Shown here piece after piece: positions 32,637 through 45,177 of a stretch of 64,000 nucleotides of DNA. The DNA comes from Nilaparvata lugens (taxonomy: Eukaryota > Arthropoda > Insecta > Hemiptera > Delphacidae): positions 5,484,525 to 5,548,524 of the forward strand of contig NC_052514.1 in NCBI RefSeq assembly GCF_014356525.2, in the 5' to 3' direction. The first letter of the stretch is position 1. The number at the start of each line of letters is the position of its first letter. The notes under the pieces were generated by a model. That model searched no databases and was not told where the DNA came from. It saw only the letters and a list, made by a program, of their open reading frames with translations. The translations under genes were made by a program, and so were the position numbers.

Positions 32637-32712
32637 GTATTGTAAGCTATTGTATATAAGTGTATTAAGCCAGTAATATTGTAATCTACATAAATAAAGT
32701 ACTCAATCAATC
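32637..32712 (+). mobile_element. 3' end of the (CAAT)n-tailed retroelement, shortest copy
   Basis: Starts in TATTGTAAGCTATTGTATAT and ends AATAAAGTACTCAATCAATC. Only the last 75 bp of the family are present, consistent with extreme 5' truncation. Confidence 0.65.
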
Positions 32713-33206
32713 AACCCTCTCTCAATGTCTACCTCACTCATCCTCTCTTTGACAGACACCTCCATATGCACTATCACTCTCTCACTCGTCTCTCTCCTAC
32801 AAAGTGAGTTTCTCTTTCTCTCTCTGATTCCCATCCTCTGTGACCAATTCAACAGATTTGCATCTAAACTATTTGACAACTGCGATAAAGTTGAGACACT
32901 CTCATGTTCCGTGCGTCACTGCTGTGTAGTTTTAGTGGCTCATTTAAGCATAAATGCATAGTAGCTTTGAGTGGAACATTGAGAAGGATGAGTGAGCTAA
33001 AGAATGGGAATATTTTGAAAATAATTAAGGACTGAGAATTTTGTGAAGTGAACAACTACAAGACTCAACTTACTTCGGACTATGTGTAACCTTATCTAAA
33101 TTTGGGAGAGGAATAGCACAAGGTTACCTTATTTTTTCTCCACCTATCATTTTGATGATGTACTTATTGTATCAATCAATAAAGAATAAATGGATTGTAA
33201 AAGAGA

Positions 33207-33903
33207 AAAATCTGGTGTCGTACACTCACACAACTTTCCTTGCTCATATTTAAAACTACGATCAGACTTCTGTATATGTGTATTTAAAATTGTTTTCAGA
33301 GTAGTTTTTCCTTTGTGTAATTTGTGAAATTCTATGATTTTTTTAGTCGTCATTTTTTTAAAGTCGTCAAAACAGCTGTTCTACAGAAGAAATATCTAGA
33401 CTATGTGTTTTTATGAACTGCGCTACCTACCTACCTCATGCACGAGAAGGAGGTTACTAAGTCCATTTCTCAAGATTAGGGTGGACCCCCCATTAGTTTC
33501 CCAGAAAGGAGACTCATACCAGTTGATAGAGATGATACAGGGTATGAATTTGAAAAAAATCGGTCAAGTCATTTTTGAGAAAATCGAGAAAAAAATGGCT
33601 TTTTAGAACCTTCCGATGTCAGTTGATAATGCTTATAAATAGACATCCATGGTATAAATTTGAAGAAAATCGTTAGAGCCGTTTTCGAGAAAACCGTGAA
33701 AACATGGTTTTTTGGTAAATATCGACCATTTTTTTCGACCATTCAATTTTATTGAATTTCTTATTGTCGGATCCTCATGGTATAAGGACCTCAAGTTTTA
33801 AATTTCAAGTCAATCGGTTGATTAGGAATGGAGATATCGTGTTCACAGACATACACCACCATATATATACCACACACACACACACACACCACACACACAC
33901 CAC

Positions 33904-33938
<35 letters not shown>

Positions 33939-34062
33939 AAAAATCATGTTTTTGGACTCAGGGGACCTTGAAACGTATAGAAAACTTGAAATTTGGGTAC
34001 CTTAATTTTTTTTGTAAAGTAATACTTTCCTTACCTATGGGTAAAAGGGCAAGGAAAGTAAA
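33207..34062 (-). repeat. 'ACTTTCCTTGCC' repeat family, divergent copy
   Basis: Starts AAAAATCTGGTGTCGTACAC and ends GGGCAAGGAAAGTAAAAA. It has the CTCAGGGGACCTTGAAACGT and GTACCTTAATTTTTTT landmarks and a (CA)n array at 33875-33937, but the central portion differs from copies 1, 2, 4 and 5. The Thr/His-rich frame across the CA array is not a gene. Confidence 0.6.
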
Positions 34063-34085
34063 AACACTACAGGAGATCATCTCTA

Positions 34086-34305
34086 TCTATACTGATAAAG
34101 AAAAGAATCGGTTTACACATGACTGTACGGGATAGGAAATACATGAATGATGCATCATCACGTATGAACTATTCAACTGATTAACTTGAAATCTTTCATA
34201 CAGATTATTGATTCAAGGAAGATGGTTATAGTCTTTTTGAAATAATTCAAGATTTTACTACGTGAAGTTTTAAGTTTGTCTAGTTTTCAATGAGACCCGT
34301 TAGAG
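34086..34305 (+). mobile_element. mini-Helitron fragment
   Basis: Starts TCTATACTGATAAAG after A. It has GCATCATCACGTATGAACTA and AACTTGAAATC as in 63698-63938, but similarity stops near CAATGAGACCCGTTAGAGG and the CTAG end is missing. Confidence 0.55.
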
Positions 34306-34737
34306 GAATTTTGTTCGGCATTAACACTGGTGAAATGACAAACAAATGGAATTCAACAAAATACGATAAATCGGAGTACAAAAATTACAAGAAAGGTGAA
34401 AAATATACTATTATTGAATTATAGCGAATGAAACACAACAAATCTAGAATGAACTCACTTCAAAAAAGCACCAAAATTAAACTAAACACTGAATAGAAAT
34501 AGTTGGCCTAGGCTACATGAGTGCATGATCGTTTCCTGGTTAAGAATTTTCTGTTCATATATTTTTCCAATCTTGTTCATTTTGCCTGTGAGCCTGTTTA
34601 TTTATGTTTGTGGCCTATCAATAATGAATATTCCATTGAGTGGGCAAGTATTGATTTTGAATACAAGTCAAATAACAAGTTCTGTGATGAATGTGTGATG
34701 AAACCTTCAATCAACTATTGATAAACTTCTATGAGTG

Positions 34738-35058
34738 GTTGACTCTATTCCTTATTTTCTCTCTCACTTTTGGTAGAGAGTTAGTGAGGAGGATATTTTT
34801 AATATTCTTTCCGAAGAATGGACATTGATATGTCCAAAGCTCCGCCAATTTATGTAGATGCATAACAATATAATTATCTATAGTTATTATATTACAAATT
34901 ACTTTTTCATACCATATACAGTTCAATAATTATTTTCTCAGTCTATATTATGTAAATTCATCTATAATTTTGCTGCATTGTAAGCTATTGTATATAAGTG
35001 TATAAGCCAGTATATATTGTAATCTACATAAATAAAGTACTCAATCAATCAATCAATC
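34738..35058 (+). mobile_element. 3' end of the (CAAT)n-tailed retroelement, longest plus-strand copy
   Basis: Contains CTCTCTCACTTTTGGTAGAG, GAATGGACATTGATATGTCC, TATTGTAATCTACATAAATA and AAGTACTCAATCAATCAATC. No coding sequence is visible, so it is either a SINE or LINE 3' UTR. Confidence 0.65.
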
Positions 35059-35143
35059 ACTTCACTAATTACTCGGTGTGTTCTAGTTGGTTGACACTCA
35101 AGACCATGTACTCATTAACACAAATAAATCACATGAATCCTGG

Positions 35144-35372
35144 GCTGTGATTGGCTAGGCTGATAGCTATAGAGTTGAGTGTACTGACTCCTTTCTCACT
35201 CTTACTGAAATGATCTTCAGCTGCTCTAGTATTGGCTGACTCCCAAGACAGCAGTCTTGTCTGTGATTGACTGACAGCTATCTAGGCTCCTCCCAATGCT
35301 TCTAGAATATTCCCTACCTGGTCTCCCATTGGCTGAGCTCTGACGTCATTGCAGGACCGCCATTTTTTCGTA
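35144..35372 (+). promoter_or_regulatory. dense promoter-like motif cluster (CCAAT, heat-shock element, CRE)
   Basis: Several ATTGG/CCAAT boxes lie at about 35150, 35240, 35293 and 35328. A perfect three-box heat-shock element TTCTAGAATATTC is at 35300-35312, a palindromic CRE TGACGTCA at 35341-35348 and a YY1/Pho-like GCCATTTT at 35359-35366. The stretch is GC-richer than its surroundings and not part of a repeat I could match in this window. No downstream coding exon was found, so the target gene, if any, is unknown. It could be the promoter of a non-coding RNA or an old LTR. Confidence 0.35.
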
Positions 35373-35734
35373 TTAAAGAACTGTCATTTGAAACTCAACT
35401 CAAGATTCTACTTTGTAGGAATGTTGAAACTCGGAATGAAGAAGTACTTTGAAGCGTTCTTTAAGGTCTGTTCAAATCAACCAATTTTGATCTGCAGAGT
35501 GGCAGAGCAACAGAGCACAGATATCTGAGCGTCCGCAGAGTTTGTGTTCACATCAAAAAACATCTTTACTAAGTGGTTCACAATTCACAATAGAAATCTA
35601 TGAGAAACTGAACTACGAAAACAAATGAACCATCTATTTTTTTGGTTCTTCAAACAAATATTTTTGTTCAAGATAGCACAAACATGCTTAGCATCTCAGA
35701 AACTGATGATAAATATGACGCAATATTATTGACC

Positions 35735-36100
35735 GAAGCGAAGCTGAGGTCTTAGTTTCGACTCGATCGGCTTTCGTCTGTTTGTTTGTTTGTTTGTACC
35801 GCAGTTACAGTCGCAGTTATTGTCCGATTTGGATGAAATTTGGTATGCAAGTTCTCTCAAACAAGGCGCAGAAACGTATGTGTAACGATTTTTGATAAAA
35901 CCTCTGGTTTTTTGTAATATTAAAAAAACCGTGAACTAACCTCAATCCAGAAAGGATGTGTCTTTGTAGATACAGCAATTCATTTTCATATTTTTTTTGC
36001 ATCAATTGTTACAAGCACATGGTAGTCGAGTCGGTTCGACCGTGGTCTGTCACACTGCGGGACCCAGGTTCAATTCTCGTTCCTGCCAGATTTTTTTGCA
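35735..36100 (+). repeat. repeat with GAAGCGAAGCTGAGGTC head and tRNA-like segment
   Basis: TGACCGAAGCGAAGCTGAGG, a (GTTT)n run and TTGTCCGATTTGGATGAAAT form the first half. At 36013-36083 there is an A-box-like TAGTCGAGTCGG and a B-box-like GGTTCAATTCTC followed by T7. The T stem and acceptor of the cloverleaf do not pair, so the tRNA-like part is a degenerate SINE or pseudogene. Confidence 0.4.
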
Positions 36101-36321
36101 GATAATACTTATATTTTTTATCTTATTCTAATAATATATCATTATAAAAAATTATTATGATTAGATAGAATAATTGAAATGAATCATCTTATTATTATTA
36201 TAATTGATTTAACAAATTAATTGGATGAATTATTTAAAAAAAATCTTTATTGTATTGGAGTCCAATACTGCAGTTGTAGAGAAAAAATTGTATGTAAAGG
36301 TATAAAGGTAATTTTTTCCCC

Positions 36322-36546
36322 TTTTTGTGTAATTGAGAAGTTGATATTGTGGTAATTATTAACATTAAATTAAAAAAGACCAAGAAATTGTCAAAAGAAA
36401 ATCGCAGATTTATTGATACTTAGAAATGCCGGTTTCGGTAATTACACCATTGTCAATCTCTGATAAACTCTGATAATGACCGAAACTGGTCTTTCTGAGT
36501 ATCAATAAATCTGTGTTTTTTTTACAATTTCTTAGTCTTCTTCATT
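36322..36546 (+). mobile_element. 200-bp palindrome element, copy b
   Basis: One-sided GTTGATATTGTGGTAATTAT, then AAGACCAAGAAATTGTC and the two arms with CGGTTTCGGTAATTACACCA and GACCGAAACTGGTCTTTC. The centre is shortened (CTCTGATAAACTCTGATAAT) relative to copies a and c. Confidence 0.75.
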
Positions 36547-37059
36547 TAAAAGGTATGTATTTGATATAAAGGTACTCCTTGATAAGTCCAGTGTCCCTGG
36601 AAACAGTGTCTGTAGCACTTATAATGGAGAAAATAATAGATGACATGGCTAAATCTTCACAATACTTACTGTACTTACTGTACTGAATCTTCACAATACT
36701 CACAGTACTTACTGTACTGCCCCTTCTCATTAGATTGAAAGTTGTATTCATGAGCGACGTCTACTGTTCGCAGAACTACTAGTATGATATTCATGTTGTT
36801 TTCAAGTTTGTGATAATATAAATTCATGAAGTACGTGATTCCCCTTCAGACTCTTCTCCAGAATTATCATTCAAATCCAAAAACAAAGTCCAAATTCCAG
36901 GATTGCAAATTCACAAACAGAATGTAGAACTCAACAATTTAAAAAAAACTCAATGATGCTTTGGTCCAATAGTCACTGGACCATATCTCCTCAAAGCAGC
37001 TGAGTCATTCCGATGACATTGCATGTCATGTCGTATTGTCTCATGTACCAAATAATAGT

Positions 37060-37152
37060 TCTACAGTGAGATTCACTACAAATTGACAGTATTGCTTATG
37101 AATAACATCGATGCTCCTCATTCAACTAATACTGACAGCAGATCTCAGTAGT
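37060..37152. mobile_element. snap-back MITE (AACTGTCAGCATT family)
   Basis: CAGTGAGATTCACTACAAAT..TGACAGTATT on the left, AATACTGACAGCAGATCTCA on the right, and ATGAATAACATCGATGCTCC between them. Confidence 0.6.
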
Positions 37153-37329
37153 TTGGTAGGTATTAACTGTGCCTAAAATAAGCTCAATAAAAATGTTTAA
37201 AAGTTCTATAACAATCATTATTGGAGAAATGAACTGTTTCCTGTTTTTTTTCAATATTTCGCTTGTTTTCATGTGCCATAATCACATTCATTCCATGTTT
37301 GATTATATTCTTATTTTAGACTCGAGAAT

Positions 37330-38102
37330 TATTTGATTGTCTGAAGAGAATATAATTTTCAATGATTAGATAATTGATTTCCCATTAATTTTGATTGAAT
37401 ATGTTGTTAATTGATTATATTTCTACATTGTTGAAAATTATTTATTTATTTATTCACTTATCCACAATGGAGACAACGGGTTTCCCCAAATATGTCTCCT
37501 TTACAATAAAAATCTTACAAATTCAAATGAAAAAAAAATGAATAAATAATAATACAATTGAAGATAGGATAAATAATAGTATTATATTATAATACTTATG
37601 CAAAAAGAAATAATACAGATAACAAAAAATACCTAACTCAAGAAATACAACGATTTCAAATACTCATGGAGAAAAGTAAAACTAAAAAATATTAAGAATT
37701 CAAAAATGTCAAAAATTGATTCGCTAAAATAAAAATTGAAGAATTTATTAACAAATAATAAACAAGAATTCAAAGAATACACTATCAATAGAATAAATGA
37801 CTTCCATATCTGAACGACGTCCCAAACCATATGCTTATCCACACTAATACACCTGAAACTTAGTTGATCAGCTTAATATTTACACAAATTTATGATGTAA
37901 CGCCTTCCGGAATTTAGCGCGAGAAAACCAGAAGACATCCAGGTGCCCAGACAAACTGTTATAACTTCTTTGCATTCCATTAAGAGGTTATCTGGCAACG
38001 TTGAGGAGGTACAAGAGGATAGTGCTATCTGCTTTGTGTAATGATAAACAAGGATAGCAACATCAATGATCTAATGCTGCCGTTATAACGTGGACCTCAC
38101 TA
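37330..38102. mobile_element. right part of a 'GTGAGGTCCACG' MITE with a non-LTR insertion
   Basis: The right end ATAACGTGGACCTCACTA finishes at about 38102, and GTGCTATCTGCTTTGTGTAA and AACAAGGATAGCAACATC are family landmarks. The left terminus is not recognisable. The body is interrupted after TTTCTACATTGTTGAAA (about 37436) and resumes near TTATCTGGCAACGTTG (about 37988). Confidence 0.6.
37440..37987 (-). mobile_element. 5'-truncated non-LTR retrotransposon 3' end
   Basis: On the minus strand it ends GTGAATAAATAAATAAATAA, preceded by AAGGAGACATATTTGGGGAA and CCCGTTGTCTCCATTGTGG, a layout typical of LINE 3' UTRs. At its 5' side (37890-37987) a minus-strand frame reads as a possible ORF2 C-terminus (YNSLSGHLDVFWFSRAKFRK). 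No catalytic motifs are present. Confidence 0.5.
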
Positions 38103-38105
38103 TAG

Positions 38106-39390
38106 TATAAATAGTTCATAGGTGTAGTAGGAATGCACTCGTTAATGAAAAGCAAGACACACAAGTAAGGTTGTGTAAATGAATCAGGTAGTGTAAATTA
38201 ATGAAATGAAATTATGTTATTGTCCAATAGAAATATCAATTTCTTCAGAGTTTTACATGAATTCAAACAACAACTATTATGCTGTTTCAAAAATTGTGAT
38301 CCCGCGTTCTCTCTATATAAAATCTGCAACTTTCATAAAAAGAGTTGTAACAGTAAAAAGATTTTAATAGCTTAAGATTAAAATGAGCATTGAGTAAATA
38401 TTCATTGTGAATGGAAAGCAAGAGAATTGGAAAGAGGAAGAAATTGGTAAAAACGATTCATGTTATGTAACTTTCAGAAGTGGCCGTTCTGTCCGAAAAA
38501 AAGGTTTTATGCTGTCAACCTACTAACCAACATTGCACTCTTGCATAATCTGTTGATTGCATGTTGAGAACCTTGAAATGTTTTGGCTTTGTTCACTTTT
38601 CACACACTAATTATTTGTTCACATGCATCTAGTTCAAATAGAAACATGCATTCAGTGTTCAAATGCATGGGTGATAAATTTGTATTGTGTGGTTGAAGAA
38701 TATGGATTAACGCTAATTCGATTGAATTTAATTTCAAGTGGAGTATTGAATTCTGGTTTGGGATTTTAATTTCAAAGTGTTAACCTATTTCGGACTATGT
38801 GTAACCTTATCTAAATTTGGGAGAGGAATATCACAAGGTTACCTTATTTTTCCCTCCCTATCATTGATTTACTTATTGTATGAATGATAAAAGAGTCATA
38901 TAATTCAAGAATGATGTTTTTCTGATACCAGGAAGGATCTAGAAGACCTTCACACTTCTGACATGTGCAACAAACCTAGGCATTCCAAAGCTGTTCTCCT
39001 GCACAAAAATAAGCGATATTAATGAAATAACACACTACCTACTCATGAAATAATTTTAAACTCTTGTAGTTATTACGGATATATAGGTTCTTTGTGTTTA
39101 ATAATTAGTCATGGATTAATTTCATCTGGTTTATTCTATTTTGTTGGTTGTTTATTTGATCGTTTTAGTTCACGAAGTTAATTTTTGATAAAGGGTAGTA
39201 TATAAGGTTGTGTTTGATAAGTGCCGTTTTCACAGTGCCAGTTTAAATCCAATTTCATCTTAAACTGATTTGAATCTTTATTAACCTAACAAGATCATTT
39301 GTTATGATGTGATTCATTTTGAGTTTAAGACAACAGCTGATTGAATTCAGTTTAAGCTTTCACTGTACAAACGGCTCTAAGTTCAACTAT
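38106..39390. other. intergenic, nothing recognised
   Basis: AT-rich. TTCGGACTATGTGTAACCTT (about 38790) also occurs at about 33072, with similar sequence on both sides, marking another short repeat (about 33060-33160 and 38780-38880). No supported coding region. Confidence 0.45.
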
Positions 39391-40133
39391 AATATCGGGG
39401 ACCGAGCTTCGCTCTGGAGTACAAAAGCATAAAAAATGTATTAGGAAAGAATAAAATTATAATAACATTCATACAGAAATGTTCTATCTAATCACAGTAA
39501 ATTGAGATCAATTCCCAGAGGAATGCAAAAATTTCCCTCTCAAAAGGTCCAGTTGCACAAAAGCCGGTTGAATTTTAATCCTGATGAACTTTACGTGAAT
39601 CAAATCAGAGAAGACCATTTCAAAAAGATGGATCTACTGGAATTTATCAGGATTGAAATTAACCCGGCTTCTTTGCAACCGGAGCTAAGTACCTGATTGA
39701 ATGATCACAAAAGTTCAACAGCTGAGTCATAATTTTGACACTTGAACTCTCTCACTCACTTCCATCACCAACAGACGACGAAATAATTATTATCAGCTGT
39801 CTTCTCAAGGATGAATAATAAGTATCCTTTCAATCTCCTTCTTCATGCAAGTTTTCTCAGGGATGAGACCTTGTGCAATCGAATCTTTATATTATAAACC
39901 TACTATGTTCTGAATTTCGTGAGAATCATTAGAGCCGTTTTCGAGATCCGGTGAAATACAAACATATAAACATCTTAACATCCAAACATCTAAACATCTT
40001 AATATCTAAACATCTAAACATCTAAACATCTAAAAATCTAAACATCTAAACATCTAAACATCTAAACATCTAAACATGTAAACATCTAAACATCTAAACA
40101 TATAAACAGAAGTTGCTCGTTTAATAGTATAGG
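39391..40133 (-). repeat. 'AAACGAGCAA' repeat, subfamily with embedded palindrome
   Basis: Starts (plus strand) AATATCGGGGACCGAGCTTC and ends CTCGTTTAATAGTATAGGAT. It contains the CGGTTGCAAAGAAGCC-type palindrome (about 39543-39690). At about 39975-40110 it holds an array of ACATCTAAAC decamers, about 13 copies. Confidence 0.7.
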
Positions 40134-40507
40134 ATTTCATCTTAAACTGGATTAAATCTATATTAACTTATCAAGATCATAGTATTGTTATAATGTGATT
40201 CATTTTGAGTTTAAGCCAACAGCTGATTGAATTCAGTTCAAGCGTTCACTGTACAAACGGCCCCAAGTTCAACTATATATCGCTGGTTTGTTGGAATTAT
40301 TGTTAAGCTTGTTGTATTATTCAGTTGTAACTGCGTCAACCTTGCAAACTGTTTTCAATATTCATAAAAAATTACAACCATTCATTCATCTTTTTTGTGC
40401 CAAATTCTAAAAAAACTTACATTTCTCGCTAAATTATTCAATCTGCTCATTTTCTACACAACTGAACAACTTCATCTGATTTATCTGATAATTTTCTATC
40501 ATGAAAT

Positions 40508-40597
40508 TCTTTTAAAACTGTCAGTATTTGTTGAATGGGAAGTATTGATGAAATGCATGAGAAGCACTGACAGTTGAAGTGAAAATCACTGTAGATT
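40508..40597. mobile_element. snap-back MITE (AACTGTCAGCATT family)
   Basis: AACTGTCAGTATTTGTTGAA and AGCACTGACAGTTGAAGTGA enclose ATGGGAAGTATTGATG. Confidence 0.6.
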
Positions 40598-40964
40598 TTT
40601 TGTTCTTGTTACCAATGGATTGAGAATAAATTAGATGTGAGTTGAGAGTCCAACATCAATTTATGTATTCAGATCAAAGAATAAAATAATCTCTGAGCTG
40701 GATTCGCCATATTATGCTCTGTTGCCATGACCTACTTGATAATTCCAAATAAAGGGTGAACGGTTTATACTGTGTACCGTGGAGCTTGTATCAACCGTAT
40801 AACCATATAACTATGATAGTTTCACTATAACATTATCATCACTATGATGTTATAGACTTACCTCAACGTCAAGATATATTGTACAACTATATTCGATGAC
40901 TGAATCTGTTTCTCAGATAAAATCTCACGCAGTTTTCTCATCCACAAGTATCTGGTGTCACCTG

Positions 40965-41165
40965 TTCACCGGCTTCTCCAGACATCTGTGAAATGCATGT
41001 AATGGATAATCCACTTGTCAGCTGATTGATTGTGAATATTTCTATAGGCTGATTAATCCTATCTTCAGAGTAGATGATATATAATATAGTGACATCAGAG
41101 TGTGGAGGAAATTCCATTCCCTTTCACATTGTCCTAAACTGCAAAACAGTTTGAGGATGACAGAA
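40965..41165. repeat. diverged relative of the 20770-21163 repeat
   Basis: Shares GGCTTCTCCAGACATCTGTG, CCACTTGTCAGCTGATT, TCTATAGGCTGATT and AAATTCCATTCCCTTTCACA in the same order, without the GTCGACG end. Confidence 0.5.
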
Positions 41166-41794
41166 TGAACGTTGACTAATTTCAATATATAGGTATTATC
41201 TTCCTATTTTATATTCCATCTTCTGATTTAAACGTTCATTATCTTTTCATCCTATCTAGATGTCGAAAAATAAGTCAAATAAAGAAGGTTTATTCATACC
41301 AATCATGAGTAGATTATTTTATCCTATAAAAATGATAAATTCTAACAATAAATTTGCAGTATGAGTTTTTGGAATCTCCTCCATGTACTATGTTATTATA
41401 TACTATTAAATAGTATATAATAACATAAAACACGTTGAGAGAGATTTGAAATTAATAAATAATGGAAGAGCATTGTCAAAACCAACTGTTTATAGTCTAG
41501 GGAGCCATAAGGGTGAGTGTGAGCAAAATGCTCACGCGCGACCACTGACGTTCTGCAAATCCGTGCCACTACTCGCATGTTAAATGCTATCTCAACGTTG
41601 TGCCTGCTGCCTGTTACATGAAAAATGAATATTTCCTTCCTATAATAGTAGGGAATCATCAATCCTAAAATGAACTCGGTTAGGAACTGGGGAATCAAGA
41701 AATATTCTCAAACTTATCATTTGGAAATGAATCTATTCAGTGGAGTACACCATAAAAAATAAGTCCAGTATAAAGGCTCCTCGTTCAATCCTTT

Positions 41795-41955
41795 TTTTTT
41801 TGCTGCACTGTTGCTCCATATAACCTACTAAGTATTTTGCGTTGCCATGTTGCAAATCTGGAGTGCAGAAAAATTTTTCCCGCACTAGAGCGGAAAAGTG
41901 ATTCTTTGCGTTCTGTAATCAGTGCAGCAATGGCCACTTTTCAACGTAACTGTAG
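41795..41955 (-). repeat. CpG-rich palindromic element, copy b (uninterrupted type)
   Basis: GCTGCACTGTTGCTCCATAT, GCGTTGCCATGTTGCAAATC, CCCGCACTAGAGCGGAAAAG and TTGCGTTCTGTAATCAGTGC in order. It is the undisturbed version of the element whose two halves are found 10 kb apart at 46583-46657 and 56826-56903. Confidence 0.7.
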
Positions 41956-42177
41956 GAGAAGAATATTTCTTAGGCATTTGCATCATTCAACATGATAGCG
42001 AGCACAGTTTCATCTCACAGAACGGGAACTATTCTCATTCCAAACCTGAACAAAACCTGAAAAGAGATAGCTCCACCCATTCTAACAAACCTGAATAGGT
42101 TGTATTATGAAAATTATTTCTATCTCTCTCAAAGAAAATTGGTAGTACCATCTAAGGCTACACTGGCAGGGTTAGTG

Positions 42178-42272
42178 TGGGGTTTACTTTAAACTATCAG
42201 CATCTCCAATGAGAAACATTAATTCCTCTCCATTTACAAATGCTGGCAGTTTAAAGTGAATCTCACTAGAGG
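42178..42272. mobile_element. snap-back MITE (AACTGTCAGCATT family)
   Basis: TTTACTTTAAACTATCAGCA on the left is the reverse complement, with few mismatches, of TGCTGGCAGTTTAAAGTGAA on the right. This is the cleanest inverted repeat of the family in the window. Confidence 0.7.
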
Positions 42273-42699
42273 AGAGATTGAGTCGTTAGTACTTAATTCT
42301 AAGCATCCGAATTCGGAGGGAACTTAGCGAGAACTCTGTAATAACGTGCTTTGAAGCACGTACTTTTGAGGACTATGAAGTCATTTGTTCACAAGATCTT
42401 TCTATAGTTCAAGAACTGCATCTACTGTTATAAAGATTTTAATCATGGATACTATTTTGCCCGCTATTAAGAGAGACGTACATAGTTATAGTTATTGAAA
42501 CCTTGTTAAATGAGGATGGGATGTACAGTTGAAAAGTGACGTTACTAAATGGTCTTGGTACTCTCAAATTGATAAGAATAAGGAGAAACTGGTTCCGATT
42601 GTTACACTATTATCAATCTAATACTCCACCATTGATGGCCGGTTTCCGAGCTCGGGATTTAGGTAAGTCATGGTTTTTTTTCTCATTTCTATAATTGGA

Positions 42700-42877
42700 A
42701 ACGTTTTTACTTTCATTGCCCTATTACCATAGGTAAGGGAAGTATTGCTTCCCAAAAAAAATTTAAGGTACCCTAATTTAATGTTTTCTATACGTTTCAA
42801 TGTCCCCTGAGTCCAAAAACATGATTTTTGGGTATTGGTCTGTATGTGTGTGTGTGTGGTGTGTGTGTGTGTGTGAA

Positions 42878-42909
<32 letters not shown>

Positions 42910-43275
42910 TGTGTGTGTGTGTGTATGGGTGTATGTGCGTCTGTGTACACGATATCTCATCTCCCAATTAACGGAATGACTTCAAATTTGGAACGTAAGG
43001 TCCTTACACTATGAGGATCCGACACGAACAATTTCGATCGAATGCGATTCAAGATGGCGGCTAAAATGACGAAAACGTTGTCAAAAAAGGGGTTTTCGCG
43101 ATTTTCTCTAAAATGGCTCCAACGATTTTGATCAAATTCATACCCAAAATAGTCATCGATAAGCTCTATCAACTGCCACAAGTCCCATATCTGTGAAAAT
43201 TTCGGGAGCTCCGCCCCATCAATGCAAAGTTCGATTTTAGATTCACAATTATCAGGCTTCAGATACAATTTAAAC
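42700..43275 (+). repeat. 'ACTTTCCTTGCC' repeat family, 3'-truncated copy
   Basis: TTTACTTTCATTGCCCTATT at the start, a (TG)n array at 42845-42925, ACGGAATGACTTCAAATTTG and AAGATGGCGGCTAAAATG, ending after CAGATACAATTTAAAC. The minus-strand His/Thr-rich frames come from the TG array. Confidence 0.75.
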
Positions 43276-43374
43276 AATTTGTGTTTGCTCCCTTCAATCT
43301 AAAAAATCAATAGGACGGAAAAATAAACATTTTGTTAATAACTATGGTGTGATCACAGCTTTAATATTCTATAG

Positions 43375-43675
43375 AATAGTAATAAGAAAAGTTGATGAAA
43401 ATGGAATATACAATTTATTATAGAATAATACCAATAACAACTTCAGTCACAAAAAATCTACAGATTTAGGTGTGTTCCGAACTACCGGAGCTACAATCTG
43501 CACTTAACCTTGTTAATATAGTATATAATAATAGTAATAAGAAAAGTTGATGAAAATGGAATATACCATTTATTATAGAAAAATACCAATAACAACTTTA
43601 GTCACAAAAATCTACAGATTTAGGTGTGTTCCGAACTACCGGAATCACAACCTGCACTTAACCTTGGTTAACTAA
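43375..43675. repeat. 150-bp tandem duplication
   Basis: Units starting AATAGTAATAAGAAAAGTTG at about 43376 and 43530 share CTACAGATTTAGGTGTGTTC and GAACTACCGGA and differ at scattered bases. Confidence 0.9.
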
Positions 43676-45177
43676 CCATGTGTCAAACAAATTTCATAAC
43701 ACACCTAAAATAAACCGACAGATTTTAACATTCCAGACATGTTCTGAAATAATCGAACAATTATTATTATTTTTTATCAGAGCGAAAACTTTTCAGCCTG
43801 CATTGTATGTTAATTTTCGTCTGAGCTCATTTGGATATTCGCTTTGTATAAATATTACGTCTTAATAGCTGATCTTATAATCATTGTTATTTTGTTATTG
43901 TAGACTAGGGTGTAGAAGAAAAGGAGAAAGAGTGAGAGAGAAGACATAAGGGAGGAGATAGAACGAGAAGAAGGAAGGAGGGAGAAGACAATGTAGAAAA
44001 TTTGACCATGATTTCTACACGGATGTTTATTGAATTCCAAATATTTCAGGGCTTGATCTTTTTTATGAAATCAATAATACATATATATACCCTATAATAC
44101 ACGTCCTAACAACGAGATTTACACAGAAACATCAAGCTAACCATATGCAGGCATCAATTTATATATATTGTAACTACATTATAATAAGATTCCAAATGAT
44201 TTATAGATAAAAAAATCTCACGTAGTCGACTTAAAAGTATAGAATATTGGATTGAGCGGATATATTCTTCAAAATAGTTGTATGAAGTATAGTATTGTAC
44301 CCAACAAGCATTGTTACTAGAAACTGTGAAGGATGGTTTTTCAGTTTCAGATTCTTAAACCAGGTATGTAATTGTCCCACATCATCTTGAAGGAGTTTAG
44401 TTTTATTGTATTGTTTTATTTTTCTTTGAAAGATTAACTGTCATGATAGCCTCAAGACGTCACAATAATTATTGAATATCACTTTACATATAATATGAAG
44501 TATTCTTAAGTTTTGTTTTTTCCAAGCTTTTGCGATTTTTGTAAATCACTGTGATACTTCTTTAACATTATAAAATTTGAATGTATATAAAATACTTGAA
44601 GCAGAATAAGTGAACTCACTGCCAACACACAAGGTTTCTTATGTTGGCAGTGCCAAATATTACATTGATAATATTGTTATACTCGAGTTAAAATCAATGT
44701 CTTTTTTTATTGTATACTCTTGTAATAATTATTGACAAATATGAATTTGTAATTTTTGGCAATAAATACAATTCAATCAATTCTATGTTTAGTCCAGTCA
44801 ATATAGACATAAAAAGGGGTGTGCTTGCAATATATTGTAGTTCTGATTCTTTGATATATATTTGGATACATGAGAAAAGTTCAGAACCAATTTTTTCTGG
44901 CAAAATTTCCTTGTGTTAGATACAGAATGGCCCAACAACCTTGTATTTTCGGCTCATTTTCCAGTTTTCGAAAATTTCCGTCAAATATAGTGATCGGACA
45001 GGAAAATTTGCTGTCGCCTTTTTGGGGATATAAAATTTTGAATGGAATGAAATCATTCGTAACTCTCCATCTCAAATGAGTACTGAGTTATGGTTTTTCG
45101 AAAATGAATAAAATTTGAAGTAAAAATCAATTTCATAAATTTTAGTTTTTGATTCTACTATATCTTTCGATGTATCA
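43676..45177. other. intergenic, nothing recognised
   Basis: No supported gene. Two opposite-strand frames of similar length at 44694-44919 overlap each other, which argues that neither is coding. Confidence 0.45.

Noticed and set aside
36013..36083. tRNA gene followed by T7 terminator
   Set aside because: A- and B-box-like motifs are present, but the T stem and acceptor stem are badly mismatched. More likely a SINE or pseudogene.
44694..45079. Overlapping frames of 60-70 residues on both strands
   Set aside because: Two opposite-strand frames covering the same bases, AT-rich, no domain and no splice context that links them to anything.
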